NCBI GenBank assembly: GCA_028023455.1
Contig: JAQFVV010000232.1
Span: 620,001-684,000, forward strand
Direction of reading: 5' to 3'
DNA: 64,000 nt
Source: Epiperipatus broadwayi
Taxonomy: Eukaryota; Onychophora; Udeonychophora; Euonychophora; Peripatidae
Program-made: the position numbers and the translations under genes
Notes under the pieces: generated by a model
Databases searched by the model: none
What the model was told of the DNA's origin: nothing
Seen by the model: only the letters and a program-made list of their open reading frames with translations
Shown: positions 34,159 to 45,959 of the stretch, piece by piece
How positions within the stretch are numbered: position 1 is the stretch's first letter
Layout: each line of letters begins with the position of its first letter

Positions 34159-36920
34159 ATGACAGACAAAAATAAAGCATGGCCCTTATTCCCAGGAGGC
34201 TGTAAAGTCACCAACCAAAAGAGCGGTTGGTGGCTGAAAGCGGAAGGTGCTACGAATCCCCTGATTGTGGACCCAGGCGGCCAGTTGATGATGACTTTTT
34301 ATTTAGGTACTTACAACTGCAGATCACTTTCAAGTGAAGGAAGATAGCAAGAATTAGAAGAACTATCTTATATTAAATAGGACATTATTGGACTTTGTGA
34401 AGTTAGAAGAAAAGGTGAAGAGATAATTGATTTAAAAAGTGGACGTATACTCTATTATAAAGGCACAAATATTGGAAATACAAGTGGAGTAGGATTCATT
34501 ATAAATAAAGAGTGGAAGAACAATATGGTGGAGATTGATGGTGTATCAGACAGAGTGGCAAGATTAGTTAATAGCAGATACCAAATGCGGATAATTCAGG
34601 TTTATGCCCCAATAAGTTCTCATAGTGATGAAGTAGTAGAAGATTTTTATATGGATGTACAAAAGGCTTTTGATCAGATTAAACTATATTGTAAAAATGT
34701 TATGGGAGACTTTAATGCTAGAATTGGTAAGGGAATGAAAGATGAAAGTGCTGCAGGTAATGTTGGTTATGGTATTAGAAATGAGAGAGGACATAGACTT
34801 GTGGAGTTTGCAGAAAAAGAAAAACTATACTATGAATTATTTTTTTGATAAAAATGTTAAAAGGAAATGAACACGGAAGCATCCAAATGAAGGTATAGCA
34901 GAATTGGATTATATTTTGACAAACAGGAAATACATATTTCAATATTGTAATGTTCTTAACAAATTTAACACAGGAAGTGATCATCGATTCGTAAGGTGTA
35001 AGATACGTGTTAATGTAAATCTAGAGGAACAATAATTATTAAGAAAAACGATATTTACAGTTGATATTCCTAATCTTCAGAAATATTCTAATGAAGCAAA
35101 TCGCTTTCAAGTATTAGTAGATTTGGAACATGATTCAGATTCGAATCACTTTTAAAAACTGCAACAAAGATAGCTGGTAGAAAAAGCAGTAATTGACTAA
35201 TAAAATTTCTACTGAGACTAGAAAATTTATGAAGAAAAGAAGGAATATGAAGATATACAAAAATGATGCATTAAAAAGAATTGGATATCTTGAATTTTGT
35301 AAAATGGTGCGGAAAAGAGTTGAAAATGATATAAGAAAGTATAACTGTGAAGTAGCAAGGAAAGCTGTAGAAGAGAATAAAAGTCTGAAGAATGTCAAAC
35401 AACATTTTGGTATTGATAGGAAATTTATATCTGCAATAAGAAAAAAAGATGGAATTATTACTAAAAAGAAAGATGACATCATGAAATTGGTAGAAGATTG
35501 TTATCAAGAATTATATAGTAATAAAGAACAAGTACCTCCTATAACTATTACATCTTCCGAATTGCCCAGAATTTTAAATGAAGAAGTGAGACATGCAATT
35601 AAATGTATGAAGAAAGGAAAGGATCCAGGTAATGATGGAATTATAATTGATATATTAAAAGAAGCAGGTACCGGATGATTGGAAGAATGCAGTAATAATA
35701 TTAATATTTAAAAAAGGAGATAAAGAAGATATTAGAAATTACAGACCTATCAGCCTTTTATCAGTTTTATATAAAATTTTTATCAAGATAATTACAACTC
35801 ATCTACAGAGAACATTGGATTTCCACCAACCAAGAGAACAACCTGGATTTAAAAATGGTTTTAATACTGTAGATCATATCCAGGTATTGAGAGAAGCTGT
35901 AGGTTATGAAAAGACATTTGATTCTATAAACATTTCTTCAGTGATTAAAGGATTGGATCATCAGAGTATAGATCCAGGATATTATCATATTTTAAAGAAT
36001 ATTTCAGCAACAATTAGATTACGTAATAATACTAGTAGTCGACATTGAGACAGGGTGACTCCATATCTCCAAAACTTTTTACAGCAGTGCTGCAAGAAGT
36101 ATTTTGTGGATTAAAAATGGGAAACTAAAGGAGTGAAAGTAAATGGAGATTATTTAAGTCATTTAGATTTCGCAGATGATGTAGTTGTTTTTGCAAATAA
36201 TGCTTCGGAGCTGCAGGAAATGTTGCAGGAGTTATCAGATGAAAGTAGGACTAAAGATAAATGTTAAAAAGACTGAAGTAATGTTTAATCAATTTGCTCA
36301 AAATATGAAAATAATGATTATGATGAATTAGAAGAAGTTAACAGTTACAAATACCTTGGTCAGATTATTAATACAGATGGAAACATAATGGAGAAAATTA
36401 ATCATAGAATTAAACTTGGTTGGAGTGCTTTTGGTAGAAATAACTTGATACTAAAAGGAAATATGCCTATGTGTTTGAAGCGAAATATGCCTATGTGTTT
36501 GAAGCGGAAGGTTTTTAACAAATGTGTTTTACCAGTTCTTACTTATGTATCTGAGACTTGGACACTTAATAGAAGAGCAATACAGAGACTTCAGACCACT
36601 CAAAGAAGTATGGAGAGATGTATGTTGGGAATAACAAGAAGAGATCGAAAACGTAATGTATGGGTAAGAGAACAAAAAGTGTTACTGACCTCATCGAAAA
36701 AATTAAAAGATTGAAGTGGAGTTGGGCTGGACATATAGCTAGAAGAGATGATAATAGATAGACAATTGAAATTTTAAACCGGATTCCAAGAGATTGTAAT
36801 AGACCCAGAATGAGACCACATGTGAGATGGATAGATGAAGTAAGAAATAGTGCAGGGGTGATGTGGAGAAGAGAAACTAAAGATTGAACATGGATTAAAC
36901 TTGGAGAGACCTTCATCCTG
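34159..36920 (+). pseudogene. RTE endonuclease-reverse transcriptase, copy G (broken)
   Basis: Start MTDKNKAWPLFPGG at 34159 with a good run through TFYLGTYNCRSLSSEGR, then a stop. GDFNARIG about 34708. The linker and RT palm start are open from 35193 to 35678. Motif A is FVDY-deleted (reads GYEKTFDS about 35905). FADDVVVF lies about 36170. An exact 24-bp duplication (36458-36505) repeats eight codons (MPMCLKR plus one) in frame. Inactive. Confidence 0.87.
36458..36505 (+). repeat. 24-bp in-frame tandem duplication in copy G
   Basis: 'gaaatatgcctatgtgtttg' plus four bases occurs twice back to back; the other copies have one. Recent slippage. Confidence 0.9.
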
Positions 36921-36955
36921 CAGTGGACTGATAATGGTTGATGATGATGATGACG

Positions 36956-38160
36956 ATAGATTGTATTGTTGACAATTTCTCAGCTTCATTAATTGATCGC
37001 ATAAGTAAAGTTCATTCTTTTTTTCCTTTGATATTATACGATCAATATTAGATTATGATTATAACAAATTCTAATAAGCATTATTAAAATGACAGTTCAT
37101 AAAGGATTCGTAGTGACTTAAAATTATACTTGAATGATATCTCTAGAATTCTCATTACGATGTATTATAGCATTTTTCGGTAGATTTCAACAATTATTAG
37201 TTTACGGGATTGTGATCAAACTGAAAACAGTGGCAAACTTAAAAGAATTAATAATAATTATACTTGAATTTATTTACTGGTTATAATCTCTACAGATTTT
37301 TTAATAAATGTTTGCGAGTAGCTAGATGGTTTAAAGAATCTATAAATGAATTTCTAAATAGACAAACTTTAATATATATACCCAACAGAGACACTTGAAT
37401 ATTTACCAATTTCACAATATCAACTAATAAACTATTATTTATTTTGATTAATGATTAGAGTGCTGTAAAGATTACTTTTTTTAAAAAAATTATTTTTACA
37501 GAAAATAATCTTTAAAAAAAGATCGATTCTAAAAAAGAAATTAATTTAATACATCGACTTATCAGGTAAAATTAGAATGTTAAGTTGTCGAAGCAGATTT
37601 AAAAAGTGCGGTCATATTTTGATTTTTAAAAAAAATCATTTTTAGAAAAAATAATTTAAAAAAAGGATCGATTTTTGGAAACAATGAATGTAAAATACAT
37701 GGATTTATGAAATGATGAAATTGCATATAACAATATTAATAAACAAAGCAGATTTAAATAGATGTGGCTTGTACATTATTGACGCTTATATTATACACTA
37801 TCTACGTTTTAAGTAATATGTGTGTAGACGTTAACCTTGCGATAATATTGTGGTTAGAGAGCGCAGTTTCTCCGTGCGTAGCGTGGAGAAACGGTGCCGC
37901 ATAGTGGGATAGAATCTTGGTAGTTGCTGGTTGCAGACGACGTAAGTTAAATGGGCTTACGTATGGCAACCAGCGCCACCAAGCAGGCAGCTTTGGTGCC
38001 TGCTAGCTGGTGGTATGTTTTTGTGCTTACGCATGGTGAACAGCGCCACATAATGGCTGGAACAAGCATTGCTGCTTTTGGGCCCCTACTGTGGATATTT
38101 CTGCATGTTTAAGCAGAAATGACGTCTCTAGCAGCGGCAGTACACTATCTCCATGAGTAA
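36956..38160 (+). repeat. R1 repeat, copy R1c
   Basis: Inverted partner of R1b and same-strand partner of R1a's right half. Hairpin GTTTCTCC 37866-37873 with GGAGAAAC 37885-37892. A degenerate CTCF-like word lies at 38041-38056 (minus strand CCATTATGTGGCGCTG). Ends 'cggcagtacactatctccat'. Non-coding. Confidence 0.85.
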
Positions 38161-39529
38161 CAATATTTTATATCTGAATTCCAAACAAGAGAGCAATAAT
38201 TAATTGATGCAACAAGATTATCCAGATAAATACATAAATGTTCATGTAAGACTTTTTAATGAATTTATGATTCCAATAATCCTACTGCATTTACAAAATT
38301 TCACTGGTGTTGAAAATAGAACATTATTACTGAAGCAGACTCTTGAGTTTTTATCTATCTTTTCTGAAACAAGTAATATTAACAGAATAATTGAAGTCAG
38401 ATAAAATATTATTACTATAAAAATCAATGAATGCTCTCAGCATTAGTAAACCATCTAATTTCTTCTGCATCAAATCATAATTATTTACCAACTTTTACAA
38501 TCTTAGATTAGATTAATTATCATTCACAAAAATATATATCATCAGCAAACGAGAATATATGGCAGCTATTAATAATTTGATTTAATTCATATATATATAA
38601 AAATAAAATAAGTTTGGTAATTCTTCCTTTAAGAATTCCATTCAGATAGTAAATCTCACAATACTTTGGAATTGTAAAAAAAAAAATTTGAACATTCAGT
38701 TAAGAACAATTTAAACCACTATAAAAGTGGAGAAAAGAAACCTAAATAATTCAATTTAAATAGTAAAATGTTATGATACACCATGTCAAAAATTTTATTG
38801 AGAGCAAAATATATCACATCTAGATGATCATGTTCATTTTTAATACCACTGATAAAAGCTGGGTATACAAGTTTTGATTTGAAATAACAAGGCATTATAT
38901 ACATTTCTTTCAAACATTTTTAATATACTACTCAGAAGTGATATTTATAATTTTTTGGATATTTTTTCTGTTCTTCTTCCAAAGTGGAATAACTCTAGAT
39001 GCTACATATTTCAGGAAAATCAAATTTTTATAAAAACAGTATAAATATCTGTTTAACACATGAACAATAAGATCTGGACGTTAAAAAAAAGAGAATATCA
39101 ATGAAATAGATTTATTATTTATGTAACTAAATGTATAATGACTACTACCAAAAAAAAAAAAGCAATAATTTCAACTATAACTAAAAAATTATCCCTCTGA
39201 ATATAATAAAACTGTTTTCTAAAGTTCTCAGCATTAAATAAATTTGAAGCATTATTCACAGATGTAAATTTATTATTAGTAAATATCTTGATATAAGTAC
39301 AAAAATGCTGGTACTGATGTATTTGGGTATGTACATTCTATTTTATGCTTAGTTGAATCTTTAAATATTGATTTGACATCTTGAAATAATTCTGTAAAGA
39401 CTAATCAATAAATTTAAGATGTTTTTCATTTGAAAAAGGGATTTACCGTAATACTACTACACAATTTATAAATTCAATGTGTAATCTAAAATCTCTTATT
39501 ACTTTTCATTTATAGATTTATTTGTGAAC
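38161..39529. other. AT-rich non-coding stretch
   Basis: No supported gene. A minus-strand string near 38913-38790 (IKNEHDHLDVIYFALNKIFDMVYHN) resembles the LINE RT motif 'DVVYLDFSKAFDxVxH', so a small decayed LINE fragment is possible. Confidence 0.4.
38719..38913 (-). pseudogene. possible decayed LINE RT fragment (motif A region)
   Basis: Minus-strand HLDVIYFALNKIFDMVYHN looks like jockey/CR1-type motif A 'DVIYLDFAKAFDKVPH'; upstream residues FISGIKNEHD fit the preceding 'GFRxG..' linker poorly. The catalytic Asp position reads Ala. Short and uncertain. Confidence 0.45.
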
Positions 39530-41474
39530 TTTAGTCAAGCGATATATGTTGTCATAATTTCATTTACAATTATTAAAATAAATAAAAATCTCATAGATAA
39601 CGAAAGTCTTAAAATTAATTAATGAATCATATAATCACTGATTTTATCAAGAAATGATTAAAGTAAAAAAATCTTGTTCGAAGGAATTAATTATAAAAGC
39701 TTAAGAGAAATATAATTCAGAAAGTTTAAAGAGTAATTAGAGGGGGGGGGGAACTTAACTTGGCAAAAATTAAACTTTCGAATAAGTTAAGAAAAGTGAT
39801 ATTTGTAAAGTTAAAGAGTGGCTTTGAAAAAAAATGCAGTTAGCCTGGGGGTAATTTAACTGAGAAAAATTAAAACTATTAAAGAAAAAAAAATCTAAAA
39901 ACTAAAAATCTCTCTTTTCATTTATTTTAATAAAGGATGCATGAATAGATTGATTTTAAATACAAAAAAAATAAATGTGTGTAAATAAAATATGAAAGTT
40001 AAATATTAAAATAAATGAAAATTGAATTTAAAAATTCCCTCAAAGATTGCATATACTGATAAGCTGCATAGGAATGGGATTAGCAATGGCTACTAATCAA
40101 TTAATTAAAATCCATAAACAGAACTTATTAAAATGCATCTTATCCAAAATTTGATCAACATAAGCAGTGGACAGATTTTGAACAATGAAAATAACTAGCG
40201 AATTTAAAATTAATTAAAAGATAACAACAAGATGGCATCACATAAATAGGACTGCAAATTTCGTCATTCACATATCTAAATTCAATTACCTATTAGATTT
40301 ATTTTTCAATGACCACCATGCCGTGCTAAGCAGAAGTTGGAGAATACGACTGCGCCCCAGCCTTCATCCGCAAAATAATCAGCGGCCTGACCGATAGAAG
40401 CCTTGCCTGTCTAATAATTTGAAGCCGCCAAGAGTATCTAACTGCCTGAATAGAAGTAGCCTGGAACCGCATCAGAAGGCTAAAATCCAACCAGCTGGTA
40501 AACCACACATGCAGCAGCAAAGAGCAAAAAGCCACAATGTTTAAAATCCTGTAGGTAATAACATTTTCTTATTCCCATTCCTGACTTTTTATATTAATCT
40601 ATAAGTAGCCATTGCAATCTTTAAGTATCTCCAGAGTCAACTAAAAATGAACTCTATAACCAGCATAAAATGAACTATTTACGTGCATGTTTAGTGTAAT
40701 GAACAGATATTGATAAAACTTTCTTAAGCATACAAATACCTTATGGTAAAATATATGTCTATGTTTACTGCTTTGTACTTATTTTAATTCTTTTTGTTTA
40801 TTTGCAGTACGTGTGCCTGATATGTTATGTATTATTATTTTATTCAGACGGAATGATGAATGAATTTATAAATTGATTTAAAGTATTATAAAATAAATAA
40901 TTCTTGGAAATTTAGCATTTGTCAGGCAATTCTTTAATTATACCACTAAGAACAATTTAGCAAATAAGTTAGACACAGTTTATTCCATTTGTTTCCATTG
41001 AGCTAATTGGGATTTCTTAGGTGCTGAATTAGTTTGCTGTCATTCAGGGCATGTTAATTACTTCTTGTAGTTAGCTGGTGTCTGAAGTTTACTTCAAAAC
41101 AAATAAGTGCTTTGAATGAAAGGGATTGAATTCAGCAGTCGAGCAGATCTGTGGCCTGGAAAAGTGGTTGCGGTTATATATCTTATACAGCTTCGGCCTG
41201 GCGATAGATAACCTCTGGGTATTATGCTTCTCTCCCTAAGGGACCGGTTGATGCAATACTTAAAATGCAGCTGGAATAGATCGAATTTCTAATAAATAAT
41301 TTTATAATATTGTCATTTTTCTATAAAGAGAAGTCAACAATTTGTTTTACAATTTTGATTATCACAATGATATTTCTTATTAAAGAATAAGTTTTTATTC
41401 TAGTTATTTTATTAAAGAGTAAACAAAATTTTATTCTATATTTTTTTTTATTCGATCTTCACCTACCCGGTTCA
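39530..41474 (+). mobile_element. solo LTR related to the 53.9-60.6 kb element
   Basis: Collinear with both LTRs of the later element: 'aattattaaaataaataaa' start region, 'agcaatggctactaa', 'gaagccgccaagagtatct', 'atgtttaaaatcctgtagg', 'tctgggtattatgcttctc' and the end 'acccggttca'. TATA-like 'ttatatatcttataca' near 41175, AATAAA-like 'aataaataat' near 41292. It lacks the 36-bp duplication present in the other two LTRs, so it belongs to a different lineage. No internal region attached: produced by LTR-LTR recombination or a lone remnant. Confidence 0.8.
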
Positions 41475-41671
41475 CTATGGAGTAAGTAATTTGACAGCCA
41501 TGATGTGGATGGACAATGCAAAACTGGACTAAACTCTCCCAGTTTTCTTTTCTCCATCATAGATGATATGAAGTGTAAATGACATTGTAAAGTTTATTTT
41601 ATCTTTTGAAAAAAATAAAAATAAAAAAAACAATTTAAATAAACAACTCTTCTGAAGGTTTGTGATATTAT
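41475..41671. other. short spacer
   Basis: No gene seen; A/T-rich after 41580. Confidence 0.4.
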
Positions 41672-42108
41672 TTTAATTGTATTTGTATATTGAACTATTT
41701 CCATCATCTAATATTAATCAATGTCTTTAGAAAAATTAAACATTAAATTTTCAAATGTTGGTAATAGCATACAGGTTACCATATGCGCACGAGGTATAAT
41801 TCTCCTCTCTTCTTCAGGTATTGTTGGCCTGACCAAATGGCAGGATAGTTCAGTTGGTTAGAGCATTACCTTAAAATTCAATATTCAAGAATCTAAGGGT
41901 CCAGGTCCGATTGCCATGCTAGTACTGTCACTGATCAGCAACATCTGAAGAGAAAAGAATAATCTCTCTCAAAATGTTGTGCATATACTAACCTGTGTGC
42001 TATTACTAATAGTTGAATGTAATTTGAAAATTTAAATAAAGTTTAATTTTTCTAAAGATATTAAATACTTAATATTAGATGATGGAAATAGTCCAATATA
42101 TAAATACA
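41672..42108. repeat. inverted repeat with a tRNA-derived SINE at its centre
   Basis: Left arm 41672-41820 and right arm 41944-42108 are inverted, imperfect copies ('gaactatttccatcatctaa' versus its complement, 'ttagaaaaattaaac', 'taatagcatacaggtta', 'ctctcttcttcag'). The central 120 bp holds a tRNA-like head. Fold-back of about 150 bp arms. Confidence 0.75.
41839..41916 (+). ncRNA. tRNA-like SINE head or tRNA pseudogene
   Basis: GGCA at the start pairs with TGCC at the end. The D-arm GTTC...GAGC with TAGTTCAGTTGGTTAGAGCA is a good internal promoter A box. The anticodon arm is distorted and the B box (GGTCCAGGTCCGATTGCC) is degenerate, so this is not a working tRNA. Isotype cannot be assigned. 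Confidence 0.6.
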
Positions 42109-42622
42109 ACTAGTAAGTTTTATGTTTACATTTCTTTTTCAAATAAAAACATTTTAACAATATCAATAAAGAACACAATGTTCATTTTTAAATTAATTTC
42201 TAAAAAGTAAAAAAAAAAAAAGTATTTATTGTAATGTGTGGAAAATGTGTCATTTTTAACTTTTTTCCCCTCATCTATTTTTTAACTATTTACAAACCTA
42301 TATTTTAGGTGTGTAGAATCTTAAATTTATTGATTAATTGTCCAAGTATTATTTTACAAATTTAATGAATTTTAATGAAAATACAGCATGTCTTGTTCAT
42401 GTACAACATGAATTTCATTATAAATTATTGTTAAAAAAAGTGTGTGTGTATGTGTGTGTGTATTAAAAGTTTTTTACCTAGGACATAAAAATAACTTCTC
42501 TAGTTAATATACCTACACAACCATGCTCTATACTAAAAGAAGACAATAGCCAGGAACAAGAATGAAAATCATTTTGGCTCTGTTATCTGCTTCTGATGTA
42601 CATCACTTATTCATACTTAACA
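42109..42622. other. AT-rich stretch with a short GT microsatellite
   Basis: (GT)n-like run near 42440-42461. No gene. Confidence 0.5.
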
Positions 42623-42878
42623 GAAAAGCAATGAGAATTACTGCCGTCAAATGTAGATAAAATGTAAAATATAGGAAACATTGCAATTGTTTTTGTATAT
42701 AACATTCTTTTACTAAAAAATTACAGCTAAAACAATCACTTTACAAATAAGAAAAGCAATGAGAATTACTGCTGTCAAATGTAGATAAAATGTAAAATAT
42801 AGGAAACATTGCAATTGTTTTTGTATATAACATTCTTTTACTAAAAAATTACAGCTAAAACAATCACTTTACAAATAA
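42623..42878 (+). repeat. 128-bp tandem duplication, near identical
   Basis: 'gaaaagcaatgagaattact' starts at 42623 and 42751; the two 128-bp units differ at about one base and are followed by a partial third ('ttacaaataagaa'). Non-coding and recent. Confidence 0.93.
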
Positions 42879-45095
42879 GAATTATCACTTTACAAATAAG
42901 AATCATTAAAAGTAAATTTATGGATCTAGTATCACACCTGCAAAGCTAAACGGGCAAATGTGCTAGAGTTTAAAATCTTAAATTGTTTGAAAATTCAAAC
43001 TAATAGCTTTATTAGCACAAAGAAAAGTATAAAATGCTGCCAGATGGATGGCTAATACAGGACTGTCCTGGAAAAGATCAAATCAAAAACTAGTCTTAGA
43101 ATATCATATAGTATGCCCTTACATAGATGGCTTGGAGATAGAGACATAAGAAAATTACTATTATTAAGTGGAAAAAAATGTATGCTAGCGCAACACCTAC
43201 CATAATTATTCTCAATCTTATAAAACTCAAGTCAATCCCCACTATATCTTAAGTCTTTTTTCATACTCAAAATCTAGTCTTCTCTAATTCATATCATGTG
43301 TAAAAAAATTTCTTCTATTAAATTTATAGTTTTTAGTAAAAAATATGATTGATTATGATAATCATACATGATATAATATTCCTAATTACATGTAAAACAT
43401 TGATAGTCTCAAACAGTTATAAAAAATTATCAAAAAGTGTAATGCCTAGATATTAATTTAATTTTAAAGTTATAGAAATAGTAAGATCTAAAGAAAAGAT
43501 TCATACACGCATATATCACTTTTGTCCTAGGAATATACTATTCACAGGCGGAAAAGAAATAATAGCAATAGTAAGATCTAAAGAAAAGATTCATACATGT
43601 AAATATTTTTGTCTTAAGAGTATACTATTCAAAGGCTGAAAAGAAATAATAGAAACAGCCTCAAACTGAATTTTTTTAAAACTTTTGTTTTATAATAGGA
43701 TGTACTAACTTAGTTTTATGTTGAGAATTTCTACAATTATATAAATTACAGATGCAGTGGATTAATAGCAACAATACAACATTATCATTATATCTTCCAA
43801 TTCATTAAAATATATATATTCAACTGTTAATAAATCTTTTCTAACAAGAATACACATTTTCAATAAAGGATTAATGACTCATACACTTTCATTTTTGCTG
43901 GAAAATTAATATATATATATATTATTCTGTAGTAAAAAAATGTCTTAATTATTATTTTTGTCTTTCCAAACTGCTTTTAGCTATCTAAGGTATTGACAGT
44001 TCAAATTAACTTTATTAAATGCTGATGTAATAGCTTTGATCATTTTGTTTTTGCATATTATAAATAAAAGGTGAATTAATAAATGTAATCAGTATTTTAA
44101 ATTATTTTAATTAAGTAATAAATTTACTTGCTGAGATTTTATTTTTAATTTTATTAATTATATCAATAATTTAAAAAAATTCATATAACATACAAAAAAA
44201 AAAAATAAAGTATTTAAAATAAAATTGTAGTGCAAAGACATTAATTTGTAATCTGATATTCCAGTAATTCTTAAATCAGACAAAATTATAAAAGGCTTTT
44301 CAAATTTTCATGACTAATAGAATTTTATTATATAAAAATTATAATTTATTTTCTGTTAATCTTGAAGAGACATTCAAAAATAAAAAAAAGAAATGCCATG
44401 CAATAAATAAAGTAATATTTAACACATTAAAAAAAAAAAGTGAATTAGAAAATGTAATAATTAATATAAGCACTGCTTCTATTTTATCATCTTAGTTTGA
44501 GAACTCATCTACTATTTAATTCATAATTTTCATTATTTTCTAGAAAATTGCTTTTATCATTACAAATAATAATAATCTTTAATTATTAAATTTTTCACAA
44601 AAATTAGAAATATGCAAAGAAAAACAATAAATCACTAAATATATTAAAATGCACTAGTGCCAATAAAAAAGCAATTTTAAAAAAAAAGACTATTATATAT
44701 CCAGCAGAAATTAAAATTGTTTAATATTTAATTATATCTTTAACAGTAAATAGATGATTTGAAGCCATGTGAAATTTGTATTATAATCAGCAGATGAGTT
44801 TTCTCTTAAATTATTAATTCAAGTCTAAGAAATCAAATGCTCAATTAGTAGTACTGCATCTATATATGCTTATCTCACACTATTCATGTGTTAAGCAAAA
44901 AAATAACTTTTACAATATTCACTTAAAAATTTCAAAGATCAATATGGTTACTGTTTAATTAATCAAAAGAAAAAGAAAAACAACTTAATGAATGTTCATA
45001 TTAAAATAAGATTTACTTCATGAAAAATAAAAATAATGTGCAACTTAACCGATGATCAGTCAGGATAATTAGCTTATTTATAAAGACCATACTAC
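42879..45095. other. AT-rich non-coding stretch with a 90-bp duplication
   Basis: No gene. 'gtaagatctaaagaaaagat' starts at 43481 and 43571, each followed by 'tatactattcamaggc'-type sequence and 'gaaaagaaataatag': an older, diverged tandem pair with a 90-bp period. The lysine/asparagine-rich frame at 44310-44495 is compositional. Confidence 0.55.
43481..43660 (+). repeat. 90-bp tandem duplication (diverged)
   Basis: Two units beginning 'gtaagatctaaagaaaagat'; the middle differs by several substitutions and small gaps. Confidence 0.8.
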
Positions 45096-45205
45096 AAAAC
45101 ATCACATGATCATCATTTCTTATGCTTGCTCATAACTGTTATTAAAGCAGGCAAAACTCTCCATACAGTAGTACCACTCAGTGCAAACGAGTTTTGCCTA
45201 TTATA
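45096..45205 (+). repeat. dispersed fragment related to the 450-bp satellite
   Basis: 'acatcacatgatcatcat', 'cttatgcttg', 'aactgttattaaagcaggcaaaact' match the satellite unit and its first copy at 21858. A perfect 11-bp stem, AGGCAAAACTC (45149-45159) with GAGTTTTGCCT (45189-45199), closes it. It shows that the satellite derives from, or gave rise to, an interspersed element. Confidence 0.75.
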
Positions 45206-45959
45206 AGGATCACTTTTCTGACGTTTCAAGATAACAAGCAATAATGATTAAATATATTCATTATTATCAATCAAGTTATCCAATTTGCCTGCTACCATAA
45301 AATTTAATATATACAATATTTTAAGACTAATAAAACTCAATACAAAATCTTCAATTCCAAATATAATTTATACATGAAGTAATCAGTCTTTGAAAAATAA
45401 TTATTTTTCACATAAATTTACATTTTCCAAAACATTAAGGGTTAGTAGAGAAGCTTCCCATCAAGTTTCATTATGTTGGTATGGAATTAGCTTTGGAATA
45501 TCTGATCTAGTTACAAAGAGCTTGGATATAATTTGTTTTTACCTGTTATTTTGAGAATCTGCTTCATTTCATGTATGCACCATATTTCTATTTCACCATT
45601 TATAATACAACTGCTCTATTTAATTCACGACTCATTTTCCCCTACAAATTGAAAATTATCAAACACTGTGATGTCTTATATTTTTATTTTCATTTATTAA
45701 TGTTCTGTAGAGAATAAAAAAAAGAATAAACTACTCAATTTCAATTATTAATGCTACAACATGTATTACAAAATAAACTACATTATTTTATTTGTAATAG
45801 TATTTATTACTATTTGGTGTGGCATCCCATCAGATTTTTACTTTCCTTGACAAGAGTTTGACATCTCTTAAAATCAACGTGAAAATAAAAAATATAGTAA
45901 CATTTTTTTTTTATTGCTATCCATTTCATATAAGAATATGATTTAGAGTATGTTGATGA
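45206..45959. other. AT-rich non-coding stretch
   Basis: No gene or repeat recognised. Confidence 0.5.

Larger units (their letters stand above)
33829..36955 (+). mobile_element. RTE-type LINE copy G, both termini present
   Basis: Leader starts TTGGCTGCAG at 33831; the 3' end is 'ggttgatgatgatgatga' just before 36956, the simple repeat typical of RTE tails. At about 3.1 kb it is the best delimited copy. It bears the E/F/G deletions in RT, a third deletion near 35670 and several frame breaks. Confidence 0.92.
26735..38160. repeat. large mosaic inverted duplication
   Basis: Outer arms: 26735-27925 pairs with 36956-38160 (R1). Inner arms: 27926-29920 pairs with 31305-33310, and also with the RT part of copy G (35700-36955). 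The three RTE copies (E minus, F plus, G plus) share two deletions seen in no other copy. 5' halves of E and F agree against G, while the 3' flank of E agrees with G, so the structure is a mosaic of more than one duplication or conversion event. Confidence 0.85.

Noticed and set aside
40326-40535. GC-richer minus-strand frame that looked like an exon
   Set aside because: Lies inside the solo LTR and aligns with both LTRs at 54.8 and 59.6 kb, where the frame is not open.
41839-41916. Functional tRNA gene
   Set aside because: Anticodon arm and T-arm do not form proper stems and the B box is degenerate.
45189-45205. Helitron 3' end (hairpin followed by CTRR)
   Set aside because: The hairpin has a 29-bp loop and no CTRR at the right distance; no AT insertion site could be shown.
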